From Cercis canadensis (lineage: Eukaryota > Streptophyta > Magnoliopsida > Fabales > Fabaceae), in NCBI GenBank assembly GCA_003255065.1, contig QAOA01008060.1, positions 208,684 to 272,683 of the forward strand: a stretch of 64,000 bases of DNA. Reading direction: 5' to 3'. Under the pieces are notes generated by a model that made no database searches, was not told the origin of the DNA, and saw only the letters and a list, made by a program, of their open reading frames with translations. Shown piece after piece: positions 48,751 through 60,268 of the stretch. Made by a program: the position numbers and the translations under genes. The first letter of the stretch is position 1. Every line of letters begins with the position of its first letter.

Positions 48751-49462
48751 CCGGCAGAGAAAGCAGTTTCTGAGCCAATCACCCTTGCAGCTGAGAGCAA
48801 GATGCCTACAGTAGCTCTTCCCTTTCCACAAAGAGCTACTCTGTCCAAGAAGACAGATGAAACTGAGAAGGATAGAGAGCTTCTGGAGACTTTTAGGAAA
48901 GTGGAAGTTAACATTCAATTGCTGGATGCTATCTAGCAGATTCCTAAATATGCCAAATTTCTTAAGGAATTATGCACCCAGAGGAGGCGACTGAAGGGCA
49001 ATGAGCGGATTAGCATGAGTCAGAATGTTTCAGCCCTTATTTAACCTCTGCCCCAGAAATGCAAGGATCCAGGAACTTTCACAATTCCATGTGTTATAGG
49101 CAATTCCAAGTTTGAGCATGCAATGCTAGATCTAGGTGCTTCTATAAATGTCATGCTTATGTCTGTTTTTAGTTCCCTCAGGCTTGGACCCTTGAGTGCC
49201 ACAGGAGTTGTGATTCAGTTAGCAAACAGGAGTAATGCATATCCCACTAGATTAATTGAAGATGTGTTGGTCTGAGTTGATGAGCTGATCTTCCCTACAG
49301 ATTTCTACATTCTGGAGATGGAGGGACAGTCACAATCCAGCAAGGCTCCACTCATTCTGGGCAGACCATTCCTCAAGACCACACGAACCAAGATTAATGT
49401 GTATGCGGGAACTCTATCCATGGAGTTTGGAGATTCTGTTGTGCAGTTCAATATTTTTGATG
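48751..49462 (+). pseudogene. pol: D protease region, cut by element E
   Basis: Contains the RRRLKGNERISMSQNVSA-like linker, FTIPCVIGNSKFEHAMLDLG followed by ASIN (the Athila-type DLGA protease site, 49126-49140), GVVIQLANRS, PLILGRPFLKT and LSMEFGDSVVQFNIFDV. Stops occur at about 48936, 49042 and 49274. It ends where TGACGGG of the E LTR begins. Confidence 0.85.
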
Positions 49463-50793
49463 TGACGGGTGCCGAACCGTACAAAATTAAACAACTAATT
49501 GCAACTAATTTGTAGTATAGGATGCAACCAGTGTCGTCTCCCAAGGATTCACAAGAACAAATAATCTAATAAGACTTTAAGCAAGAACATAACAGAATAA
49601 AGGGGGGGGGGTTTGTGTTGAATGCAGAATGATTAGAATTCAGAAAGCAGTAAATAGGATTTAATCAAATAAGAGAAAATGCAATCAACTCAAGCAGGCA
49701 ACCAAACCTTAATCCATCCTTGTTCACTAAAGATAACCTAGATCTGATTTAATTCTTGGTTAAGTGTTACCTGGAACCCCTAACAGCAACACTTAGAATT
49801 CCTACTGATTTACCAATCAGGATTCAATTAATCATGGAATTAAGACTCTAGGCAACCGCTCTATATCATTAAGTCCAGATTAATTTAATAACCGAATTAG
49901 CCAAGTTAACCATATATTAAAGACCTTTAAAGTATGACTATCAATCTGATTACTGTTATGAATCTAATCAACCGATTTAAATTCATACAAAGCATGCATG
50001 TAATTAAAATACCATTCAATCACATGAAGAAGGGAAGAAACAGTAATTCAAATTAAATCAAATCAAACCCGGTTGAAGCACAGGAACTCTGGATTGTCAA
50101 GTTTGGCTCCTCTTGAATTGATTACAAACGAACTTAGCCTTCCATGGAAGACTTGAACACAAAGCAAAGGGGAAAAACGAACTAAGCAAAGGAGGCAGCA
50201 GCAGCTCAAGGAATTTCGTATCTCTTCTGATTGTGTATATTTGCCTCAACAACTTGAGAATATATACTAGCTGGCTGCCTCCTCTAGGTTTCCTAATGGT
50301 TTCCTAATTACAAAATAAACCTAGTTTCCTAAATTATTAATGGTAAAAACATGATCAAGCCCTAGTGTCATGTGTGCTGGCCCAAAAAGAGATGTTGGCC
50401 CAAATAAACATGCTCTGGTCCAATAGGCAGCCCTAAGGAAAGGAATCAGTCAATGCTGGGCGGAGTGCTGGGCGGAGCAGAAAATCTGGACTGCTTGCAC
50501 GCGAATTTCAGTTGTCCAGACGCGAGAATCAGCTTCTGGGCTCTTCATATGAAATGTGGAATTTTCTGTCAGCTTTCCAACGAAACTGGAATCACATCAA
50601 TCGGACATCTATAGCAAAAGATATGGTGAAAAACGTAAGCAGTGCCAGAATTTAACAGTTAAGCAATTAAAATCTACAAGCACCAACAAGTCCAAATCTA
50701 CAAAACATGTCTAAAAGCCATAAAAATCACTAGAAACACACACTAAAAGACTAAGTATAAGAGAAACAAATAGTATAAAATAATGTGTTATCA
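49463..50793 (-). repeat. 3' LTR of element E (1,331 bp)
   Basis: + strand TGACGGGTGCCG ... ATGTGTTATCA. Its minus-strand start, TGATAACACATTATTTTATAC, lies right after a PPT and resembles the D LTR start. It matches 61178-62496 with few differences. Confidence 0.88.
50258..50267 (-). promoter_or_regulatory. TATA box in the E 3' LTR
   Basis: Minus-strand gtatatattc, conserved at 61961-61970 in the other LTR. Assigned from motif and position in the LTR only. Confidence 0.45.
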
Positions 50794-50810
50794 AATTCCC
50801 CCACACTTAG
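50794..50810 (-). other. Polypurine tract of element E
   Basis: Minus-strand aagtgtgggggaatt against the LTR start. The same tract is at 62497-62512 beside the other LTR. Confidence 0.82.
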
Positions 50811-52209
50811 CTTTTTGCACTCCTGGGCAAAATCACAAGAAACAAACTAACTAGAATAAGAAAAACAGCTCTCCAATCAAATCAAGAATGCAAAGATTAA
50901 GGTAAGAAAACAATTCGAACTTAAAGAATAGCAACACTCATGGAACAATATCTCTTGACAACTAAAGAACAAAAAAACATGGCAATTTTATTTAATAGGA
51001 ATGAGTCAAAGTAGATAGCCTCTCACAAGATAAATAAATGCTCTCAATTCTCTCAAGTGTCTAAGGTAAGTATTTCTCTCCCATCATCCTATCAAAATCA
51101 CACTACCATAAGCTTGTTCACTTTCTCAATCTCCACTACCTATGTCACATGCATAACACAAATCAAAAGGACTTTTAAAGGGTTGTAATGGGGAAAGGTA
51201 AAAGGATGTCAATAATATGGAAAAATGGCTAAAGCACCCAAGGAATCACAAAGAGCATCTAATTATGGAGAATTTCAAGTACTTTATGCATCTTGACTTT
51301 GGGCTTCAACTCATTTTTTTCTTTTCCCAAAAAAAACTTTATTCTCTTGTTGCTGCTGTATTTTTTTTTCATTTGTCATTTTTTTTTCATTTTTTTTTTG
51401 AAGCATAATACTTAACAATTTCAGCCACAACCAATCAGCCACAACTTGATGCTTTGTTTTTGTAAGAATTTACTCCTTTTTTATTCAATGCAATGCTCTG
51501 TAATTCCTAAGGGTTGGGTAGGACATGGTTTTACACTTGGGCTTGCAATGAGCTACACATGAAAGAAAAGATCAATAGGCTCAAAAAGGGGAAATCAAAG
51601 GATAACATCAAGGTTAGCTATTTGGTCAAGTAGCTTCTCAAAGAAAGGAATGCCTTAATCACTTCTATGCATGCATGTGCAAATGTAACCTCAACTAAGA
51701 AACAGAACAAGTTCTAGAGCGTCAAAATGATAGATGAAAACACACAAGAAAGAATCATGACATATGGCTCAAATCCTCACAGCTTATAAGACTACTAAGA
51801 ATTAACTTATCCAAATCAAATTTTGTTGCCATATCACTTAAATCCAAGAAGCAAGATAATTGTCCACTCATGTTATAGCACTTAAGAATCAAAATTGCTT
51901 CAAACCACTCTCTTCATAACTCTTAAATTGATTGGAAAGAACTAGAAAAATTTAAAAACACATAAAACAGAAAATTAAGCCTAAAACAGAAAACATAACA
52001 CTAAAAATCTAAATTGAAAACAGAAAACAGTAAAAATAGCAAGTAAAGTAAAATAGGAAAACAGAAAGCATAAAAACACAGACAACAAGCTAATCCCTCC
52101 CCCACACTTAAATTTTTGCAGTGTCCTCAATGCAAAGCACAAAGCAAACAGTAAAAGCAAGCAAGGCAATAAAAATAAAAGAGAAAGGGAAAGAAAACAG
52201 CCTGTGGGT
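50811..52209 (-). other. E non-coding region between pol and PPT
   Basis: About 1.4 kb without a convincing frame, where Athila relatives often carry an envelope-like gene. It has A/T runs at 51316-51400. A second PPT-like tract (minus-strand taagtgtgggggaggga, 52094-52110) lies about 100 bp after the pol stop. Confidence 0.75.
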
Positions 52210-52968
52210 TTAAGTCTCATAAAGGGCAGCAGACAAGTGCACCTCCTCCACCACTTGCTCTTGAAAACCCTCATAGAAAGGTTTCAGTCGATGTCCGTTC
52301 ACTGGGAAGGTCTGGTTGGTTGCCTCATTCTTGATCTTAATTGCACCATAATGAAAGACATGAGTCACCACAAAAGGACCCATCCATCGAGAACGAAGCT
52401 TGCCGGGCATTAGCTTGAGACGAGAGTTGTAGAGTAGCACTTTCTGACCAATGTAGAACTCTTTTCTCACCAACATCTTGTCATGGATAGCCTTGGTCTT
52501 TTCTTTGTAGATTCTGGAATTCTCATAAGCTGCCAACCGGATTTCATCAAGTTCCTGTAGGTGGAGTTTCCTTTGTGATCCGGCTTGGGCTAAATCAAGA
52601 TTACACTGCTTCACAGCCCAGTACGCCTTATGCTCGATCTCTACTGGAAGGTGACATGCCTTGCCAAAGACTAGCCTGTAAGGGGACATGCCTATAGGGG
52701 TCTTGTAGGCAGTCCGATAGGCCCACAATGCATCATCCAAACGCAGGCTCCAGTCATTTCTATTGGGCTGGACAGTCTTCTCTAAAATTTGCTTGATCTC
52801 CCTATTTGACACCTCTGCTTGCCCATTGGTCTGTGGATGGTAAGGTGTGCACCACACCATACTTTCTCAACAAAGCAGCCATGTGCCTATTGCAGAAGTA
52901 TGAACCTTGGTCACTGATGATGGCTCTTGGAACGCTGAACCTGTAGAAAATGTGAGTCCTGACAAAAT
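52210..52968 (-). pseudogene. pol: E integrase C-terminal part, with a partial second integrase copy
   Basis: The 225-bp duplicate (52765-52989) of 52990-53226 repeats the integrase catalytic end: [18 protein letters not shown] here, with a ~12-bp deletion upstream that breaks the frame. It continues [20 protein letters not shown], then [20 protein letters not shown] and [20 protein letters not shown], the usual C-terminal domain, to a stop at 52210. Confidence 0.85.
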
Positions 52969-54300
52969 CTAAGACAACACGAATCTGTTGGGCTGGACAG
53001 TCTTCTCTAAAATTTGCTTGATCTCCCTTTTTGACACCTCTACTTGCCCATTGGTCTGTGGATGGTAAGGGGTTGACACCTTGTGCACCACACCATACTT
53101 TCTCAACAAAGCAGCCATGTGCCTATTGCAGAAGTGAGAACCTTGGTCACTGATGATGGCTCTTGGAACGCTGAACCTGCAGAAAATGTGAGTCCTGACA
53201 AAATCTAAGACAACACGATAATCATCTGTCCAGGTGGCCTTGGCCTCTACCCATTTAGAAACATAGTCCACAGCTAAAAAAATATACACAAAACCAAAAG
53301 AAGTAGGGAAAGGACCCATGAAATCGATGCCCCAAACATCAAATATCTCACAAAACAGCAAAGGCTGTTGAGGCATCTCATTCCTACGAGAAATATTACC
53401 TGTCCGTTGGCATTGGGCACAATTCTTACAAAAGCTGTACGCATCATGAAATAGGGTAGGCCAATAGAGTCTAGAATCTAAAACTTTACGAGCAGTGCGC
53501 TGAGGTCCAAAATGACCGCCACATGCAGAAGTATGACAGAACTGTAACACAGACTCAGACTCATGTCCAGGCACACACCTCCTAATTACTTGGTCACTAC
53601 ATAGTCTCCACAAGTAGGGGTCATCCCACACATAATGTTTGGATTCACTTTTAAGCTTATCTACTTGATGCTTCTTAAAATAAGCAGGTAACTCAGAAGC
53701 AACTAAGTAGTTTACCAAGTCAGCATACCAAGGATCTGTACCTTGCAGCTGATAAAGCTGCTCATCTGGGAAGGTTTCTCTGATGGGAAGGTTGTCCAGA
53801 GTCAGTGGTATCCGACTCAGATGATCTGCTACCAAGTTCTCGGCTCCACTCTTGTCTCTGATCTCAAGGTCGAATTCTTGCAAGAGCAGCATCCACCTAA
53901 TGAGCCTAGGCTTCGCATCCGGCTTCTTGAGCAAGTACTTTAAAGCTGCATGATCAGAGAAAGCAATGACTTTAGAATTAAGCAAATATGAACGGAATTT
54001 ATCTAAAGCAAACACAATTGCAAGGAGCTCTTTCTCAGTAGTGGTGTAATTTGCTTGGGCAGCATCCAAAGTGCGAGAGGCATAATAAATCACGTGGGAC
54101 AGCTTGTCCACTCGCTGTGCAAGGACAGCTCCTACTGCAAAGTTTGATGCATCGCACATAAGCTCAAAGGGAAACTCCCAGTTAGGTGGCTGCATGATGG
54201 GAGGGGAGGTAAGGCTCTGCTTCAGCTGATCAAAGGCTACTCTGCACTGCTTATCAAAGTCGGAATCCACTTCTTTCTGGAGAAGCTTAGACAATGGCAA
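52969..54300 (-). pseudogene. pol: E RNase H and integrase (left module copy)
   Basis: 443-codon frame. RNase [59 protein letters not shown]. Integrase: zinc finger [11 protein letters not shown] with [11 protein letters not shown]; catalytic [18 protein letters not shown] and [12 protein letters not shown] (D, D, E all present). It ends early (NRFVLS) because of the 225-bp duplication. It sits one frameshift away from the RT at 54301-55227. Confidence 0.88.
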
Positions 54301-55227
54301 GGCAATCTTGCTGAATTCCTGGATGAATCACCTGTAAAACATGCATGACCAAGAAAGGAACGCACTTCCCCCACACAAGTGGGGTAGGGTAAGGAGGCAA
54401 TAACATCTATCTTAGCCTTATCTACTTCAATGCCTTTGCTAGAAATTACATGCCCTAAAACTATGCCTTGTTCGACCATGAAGTGACATTTCTCAAAAGT
54501 AAGAACAAGGTTAGTCTCAATGCATCTATCAAGTACCCTAGCAAGGCTATCTAAACATGCATCAAAAGAGGAGCCATATATAGTAAAGTCATCCATGAAT
54601 ACCTCCATGCAGTGTTCTAAAAAATAAAAAAATATGCTCACCATACACCGCTGGAATGTACCAGGGGCATTACATAGGCCGAAGGGCATCCTCCTATATG
54701 CAAATGTGTCGAATGGATAGGTGAAAGTCGTATTCTCCTGATCCTCTAGGGCTATGTGAATCTGGAAGTAGCCTGAGAAGCCATCCAGGAAGCAGTAATG
54801 GGACTTCCCTGCCAGTCTCTCTAACATCTGATCAATAAAGAGTAGAGGGAAGTGATCCTTCCTTGTTGCCTGGTTGAGTCTTCTATAATCGATGCAGACG
54901 CGCCAGCTGTTCTGCACTCTGGTGGGGATCAACTCGTTCTTCTCATTGGCTACCACAGTTATGCCACTCTTCTTTGGAACCACTTGAACTGGACTCACCC
55001 ATTTGCTATCTGAGATGGGGTAGATAATGCCGGTTGACAACAGCTTGCTCACTTTTTTCTTGACCACATCCAAAATCAACGGGTTAAGTCACCTTTGGGG
55101 CTGCCTCACTGGTTTAGCTTCTTCCTCTAATAAAATCCTATGCATGCAGGTGGAGGGGCTAATGCCAGGAATGTCTGCAAGTGTCCATCCAATGGCTGTC
55201 TTCCTCTGCTTCAGAATCCGCGACAAC
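54301..55227 (-). pseudogene. pol: E reverse transcriptase, left copy
   Basis: WRVCIDYRRLNQATRKDHFP, FLDGFSGYFQIHIA, RRMPFGLCNAPGTFQRC and catalytic FMDDFTIYGSSF are all present. A TGA replaces cga at about 55090 (QR.LNP), and a one-base loss near 54333 shifts the frame before RNase H. Confidence 0.88.
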
Positions 55228-55268
55228 GAGAGAAGAACAAGTCCAACGTCTAACAACCGATACTACTG
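55228..55268. other. 41-bp block that is the unreversed complement of its paralogue (57588-57628)
   Basis: In register with the 2,360-bp duplicate, every one of 41 bases is the Watson-Crick complement of the other copy read in the same direction. It begins gagagaagaacaagtccaac, where the other copy has ctctcttcttgttcaggttg. Both flanks align normally with no length change. It truncates the protease-RT frame at 55263. Confidence 0.95.
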
Positions 55269-55934
55269 AGGCATCTTTTCTTCTACTTCTAAGAAAGCAT
55301 ACTTGAGATGGTCAGGTAACGGTTTCAGCTCAAGAATAGGTGGTTGCTGTACAGAAGGAACTAGCTTGGTTGGAGAAACCAAGTCTGCTGTGTGAAGCTC
55401 AGAAACACCTGCAAGCTCTGCACTATGCTCCAAAACAGTCTCGTCATATCCCATATATGCAGAAATTTCAGAACAGGCAGCACAACTCCCATCACAATTA
55501 GTACATGCGGGGCAATCTAAAGTATCTAGCAAGCCTACTATATCAGGAAATTCAGCTACCAATTCAGCATGCACATCATCAACTAGCAGGTCTATGACAT
55601 CTATTTGGAACACTGAATGCTCTTCTAGAGGGTGTTTCATGGCATCACTTAAATTAAAACGAATTACAGTGTCACCAAATTCCATGGACAGGGTACCAGC
55701 ATGCACATCAATTATGGTCTTAGCAGTTTTAAGGAAGGGTCTACCTAAGATCAAAGGGGCATGTCTAGATGTAGACTCATCCACCATATTTAACACATAA
55801 ATATCTGCTGGAAATATTAAATCATTTACCCTAACCAAAACATCCTCAAGAAGGCCTACAGGATAGGCTATGCTTCTATTAGCAAGCTGAATGACTACTC
55901 CAGTAAACACAGACTCAGACTCATGTCCAGACAC
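55263..55934 (-). pseudogene. pol: E protease C-terminal region, left copy (frame fused across the duplication junction)
   Basis: The first residues (MSGHESESV) come from the integrase linker of the right copy, then GVVIQLANRS, PLILGRPFLKT and LSMEFGDTVIRFNLSD, a Cys-rich CPACTNCDGSCAAC stretch, and LKPLPDHLKYAFLE. The catalytic DLGA part is missing because the duplicated unit begins after it. It stops inside the 41-bp complemented block. Confidence 0.85.
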
Positions 55935-56605
55935 ACACCTCCTAATTACTTAGTCACTACAGAGTCTCCACAAGTAGGGGTCATCCCACACATAATGTTT
56001 GGATTCACTTTTAAGCTTATCTACTTGATGCTTCTTAAAATAAGCAGGTAACTCAGAAGCAACTAAGTAGTTTACCAAGTCAGCATACCAAGGATCTGTA
56101 CCTTGCAGCTGATAAAGCTGCTCATCCGGGAAGGTTTCTCTGATGGGAAGGTTGTCCAAAGTCAATGGTATCCGACTCAGGTGATCTGCTACAAGTTCTC
56201 GGCTCCACTCTTGTCTCTGATCTCAAGGTTGAATTCTTGCAAGAGCAGCATCCACCTAATGAGCCTAGGCTTCACATCCGGCTTCTTGAGCAAGTACTTT
56301 AAAGCTGCATGATCAGAGAAAGCAATGACTTTAGAATTAAGCAAATATGAACTGAATTTATCCAAAGCAAACACAATTGCAAGGAGCTCTTTCTCAGTAG
56401 TGGTGTAATTTGCTTGGGCAGCATCCAAAGTGCGAGAGGCATAATAAATCACGTGGGACAGCTTGTCCACTCGCTGTGCAAGGACAGCGCCTGCTGCAAA
56501 GTTTGATGCATCGCACATAAGCTCAAAGGGAAACTCCCAGTTAGGTGGCTACATGATGGGAGGGGAGGTAAGGCTCTGCTTCAGCTGATCAAAGGCTACT
56601 CTGCA
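55905..56605 (-). pseudogene. pol: E RNase H and linker, right copy
   Basis: [43 protein letters not shown] replaces cag after SPPIM (about 56549) and after NFDK (56606-56608). One base is lost in the GAENL region near 56193. It then reads [18 protein letters not shown] and ends at the duplication junction before the integrase zinc finger. Confidence 0.87.
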
Positions 56606-59041
56606 CTACTTATCAAAGTTGAAATCCACTTCTTTTTGGAGAAGCTTAGACAATGGCAAGGCAATCTTGCTGAAGTCCTGGATGAATCGCCTGTAAAACC
56701 CTACATGACCAAGAAAGGAACGCACTTCCCGCACACAAGTGGGGTAGGGTAAGCAGGCAATAACATCTATCTTAACCTTATCTACTTCAATGCCTTTGCT
56801 AGAAATTACATGCCCTAAAACTATGCCTTGTTCGACCATGAAGTGACATTTCTCAAAATTAAGAACAAGGTTAGTCTCAATGCATCTATCAAGTACCCTA
56901 GCAAGGCTATCTAAACATGCATCAAAAGAGGAGCCATATACAGTAAAGTCATCCATGAATACCTCCATGCAGTGTTCTAAAAAATCAGAAAATATGCTCA
57001 CCATACACCGCTGGAATGTACCAGGGGCATTACACAGGCCGAAGGGAATCCTCCTATATGCAAATGTGCCGAATGGACAGGTGAAAGTCGTCTTCTCCTG
57101 ATCCTCTAGGGCTATGTGAATCTGGAAGCAGCCTGAGAAGCCATCCAGGAAGCAGTAATGGGACTTCCCTGCCAGTCTCTCTAACATCTGATCAATAAAG
57201 GGTAGAGGGAAGTGATCCTTCCTTGTCGCCTGGTTGAGTCTTCTATAATCGATGCAGACGCGCCAGCTGTTCTGCACTCTGGTGGGGATCAACTCGTTCT
57301 TCTCATTGGCTACCACAGTTATGCCACTCTTCTTTGGAACCACTTGAACTGGACTCACCCATTTGCTATCTGAGATGGGGTAGATAATGCCGGCTGACAA
57401 CAGCTTGCTCACTTCTTTCTTGACCACATCCAGAATCAACGGGTTAAGTCGCCTTTGGGGCTGTCTCACTGGTTTAGCTTCTTCCTCTAATAAAATCCTA
57501 TGCATGCAGGTGGAGGGGCTAATGCCAGGAATGTCTGCTAGTGTCCATCCAATAGCTGTCTTCCGCTGCTTCAGAATCTGCAACAACCTCTCTTCTTGTT
57601 CAGGTTGCAGATTGTTGGCTATGATGACAGGCAGCTTTTCTTCTGCTTCTAGGAAAGCATACTTGAGATGGTCAGGTAACGGTTTCAGCTCAAGAATAGG
57701 TGGTTGCTGTACAGAAGGAACTAGCTTGGTTGGAGAAACCAAGTCTGCTGTGTGAAGCTCAGAAACACCTGCAAGCTCTGCACTATGCTCCAAAACAGTC
57801 TCATCATATCCCATATATGCAGAAATTTCAGAACAGGCAGCACAACTCCCATCACAATTAGTACATGCGGGGCAATCTAAAGTATCTAGCAAGCCTACTA
57901 TATCAGGAAATTCAGCTACCAATTCAGCATGCACATCATCAACTAGCAGGTCTATGACATCTATTTGGAACACTGAATGCTCTTCTAGAGGGTGTTTCAT
58001 GGCATCACTTAAATTAAAACGAATTACAGTGTCACCAAATTCCATGGACAGGGTACCAGCATGCACATCAATTATGGTCTTAGCAGTTTTAAGGAAGGGT
58101 CTACCTAAGATCAAAGGGGCATGTCTAGATGTAGACTCATCCTCCATATTTAACATATAAAAATCTGCTGGAAATATTAAATCATTTACCCTAACCAAAA
58201 CATCCTCAAGAAGGCCTGCAGGATAAGCTGTGCTTCTATTAGCAAGCTGAATGACTACTCCAGTGGGCTTCAGTTCTCCAATCTGCAGTGATGAATAGAT
58301 GGACTTGGGCATCACGTTGATGGAAGCACCCAGATCTAGCATGGCATTTGTAAACTGCTTGTCTCCAATAGTGCAGGGAATGGTGAAAGTTCCAGGATCA
58401 GTGCACTTTGATGGTAAGTTAGGCTGGATCATTGCTGACACGTTTCTGCTCATGCTCACTTTCTCATTGCCTTTCAGTCTTCTCTCGTGGGTACACAAAT
58501 CCTTCAAAAACCTTGCATACTTGGGAATCTGTTTAATTGCTTCCAGAAGAGGTATATTGACTTCTACCTTCCTGAAAGTATCCATGATCTCTTTATCTAG
58601 CTCATGCTCAGCAATTTTCTTGGACTGTGTAATTCTGTTTGGAAAGGGGAGAGGAATACTGGGGGTAGAGCTCTCTGCCTGATCCTGAAGGTGGATTGGC
58701 TGCTGTTTTGGAATAGCTTTAGGGGCTGCAGGGTCTGAATTTTTTTCTTGAACAAAATTTTGAACCGTAGAAGGTAAGCTAGGTTCTGGAGCACTCACTT
58801 CTTTACCACTGCGCAGGGTTATGGCACTCACATTGCCTCTTGGATTGGTGACTGTCTGAGAAGGTAAACTGCCAGAACCTTGAGACTTCATCTCACTAAT
58901 GGTGCTTGCAAGTTGACCTATCTGAGTCTCCAAGCTCTGAATGCTAGTCTCAGTCCTCTGTTGGAATTGGATGTTGCTACTTGCCAATTGCTTCACTAAG
59001 TCTTCCAGGCTCGGTTCTGGCTTGTTAGCTTGCTGCATAAG
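56606..59041 (-). pseudogene. pol: E gag end, protease and reverse transcriptase, right copy
   Basis: 810 codons in the same frame as gag after one TAG. KPEPSLEDLVKQL, LETQIGQLAS, linker, then protease LDLGASINVMPKSIY and LILGRPFLKTAKT, then RT with WRVCIDYRRLN, FLDGFSGCFQIHIA, RRIPFGLCNAPGTF, FMDDFTVYGSSF and SSKGIEVDK. RT catalytic residues are intact. It ends at TAG 56606, where the left copy has cag. Confidence 0.9.
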
Positions 59042-60268
59042 CTACTTCATTAGTGCTTGGTACTGCTGGTTGCTTGAACTTGCATTGTACCTAGGCTGTT
59101 GTGGCTGGTACATTTGTTGTTGCTGCTGCTGGTAAGGTTGGCCAGAATTTCCTTCATACCTTAAATTAGGGTGATCTCTCCAACCAGGGTTGTAGGTGGA
59201 GGAGTGGGGGTCATATCGGGGCTGCTGGTAAGGTCTGCCAGGAAAGACTCCAGCCACTACTTCAGTGTTGTCTTGGAGAGTAGGGCACTGATCTGTTGGA
59301 TGACTAGACAGGGAACAAATTCCACATAGCTTGGCATGAGCTTGAACCGGTGTGTGCCCCATTGCTAGCTGTCTAACCAAGGAGGTCAATTCCTCCAAAC
59401 GAGTCTCCACCCTTTGTTGATCTGCCATCTGCACCTCATTCACTCCTCTAGCTGGGGTGAGCATCCTTGTGCCAAATTGCTGTGCATTGTCTGACATTTT
59501 GGATATTAAATCTCTTGCAGCTGCAGGGGTCTTGTCCACTAAGGCACCTCCAGAAGCAGCATCCACATAGCCTCGATCCATAGGAAGAAGTCCTTCGTAG
59601 AAATATTGGATGAGCAACTGGTCACTGATTTGATGATGGGGGCAGCTTCCACAGAGTTTCTTGAATCTCTCCCAATACTCATGTAGTGTCTCTCCACTGT
59701 TTTGCCTTATGCCACATATTTCTTTTCGGATGGCAGCAGCTCTTGAGGCAGGGAAGAATCTTTCAAGAAAGCACCTCTTCAAGTCATTCCAGCATGTGAT
59801 GATGGATGGCTGCAAGTATAGCCAATCCTTCGCTGCTCCATCTAATGAAAAGGGAAAAGCCCTAAGCTTGATGTGCTCCTCTTCAATTGACTGAGGCTTC
59901 ATGGTAGAACACACTATGTGAAATTCCTTCAAATGCTTGTGAGGATCTTCACCTGCAAGTCCATGAAACTTTGGGAGCAAGTGTATTAATCCAGACTTTA
60001 ATTCGAAATTAGCATCAGGATATTGAATACACAAAGGTTGGTAATTATCATCAGGGGCAGCCAACTCCTTAAGTGTCCTAGCCCTAGCATGCATGTCATT
60101 ATTTCCAGCCCCATTATTAGCAGCAAGATCAACCTCAGGATTAATGTCATTGGCAGCCATATTATGCTCTATGTGATTAGGAGTTCTACGTGCCCTAGCA
60201 AGTGTGTGCAAGGTTCTCTCTATTTCAGAATCACCTTCAAGTAGTTCAAATTGAGAGGACCGAGTCAT
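59042..60268 (-). pseudogene. gag: E gag
   Basis: 408 codons starting MTRSSQFELLEGDSEIERTL. Core: HLLPKFHGLAGEDPHKHLKE, AFPFSLDGAAKDWLYL, LHEYWERFKKLC, LLIQYFYEGLLP, GGALVDKTPAAAR. Zinc knuckle CGICSLSSHPTDQC (CX2CX4HX4C), then VFPGRP and a Q-rich tail. It ends at a TAG (59042-59044) in frame with pol. The gag core is otherwise complete. Confidence 0.9.

Larger units (their letters stand above)
20560..49462 (+). mobile_element. Element D: Athila-type Ty3/gypsy retrotransposon, 5' part, disrupted by insertions
   Basis: A + strand element with 5' LTR (20560-21977), tRNA-Asp primer site, leader, gag and protease. Its gag is split by element A (22916-45952) and by two solo LTRs (46477-47309, 47325-47998). 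The element is cut at 49462 by element E, so RT, RNase H, integrase and the 3' LTR are not visible and should lie beyond the right edge of the window. Gag and protease resemble element E throughout, but the LTR is of a different subfamily. D is the oldest layer of the nest and sits in satellite 2. Frameshifts and stops show it is dead. Confidence 0.88.
53545..58264 (-). repeat. 2,360-bp tandem duplication of the protease-RT-RNase H module
   Basis: 53545-55904 and 55905-58264 are copies at a constant offset of 2,360 bp; for example agactcagac at 53551 and 55911, and the RT blocks throughout. At the junction (about 55900-55912) ctccagt of the protease region meets aacacagactcag of the integrase region with little shared sequence. 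2,360 is not a multiple of 3. Confidence 0.92.

Noticed and set aside
49463..52087. A 2.6-kb E LTR running to 52087
   Set aside because: A PPT directly abuts TGATAACAC at 50793, and the D LTR starts with a similar sequence; both point to a 1.33-kb LTR. The match beyond it is explained by a tandem second copy.
50811..52209. Envelope-like gene after E pol
   Set aside because: The only frames there (e.g. 52274-51981, 51217-51408) are low-complexity Phe/Leu runs from T tracts, without signal peptide, cysteines or conservation.
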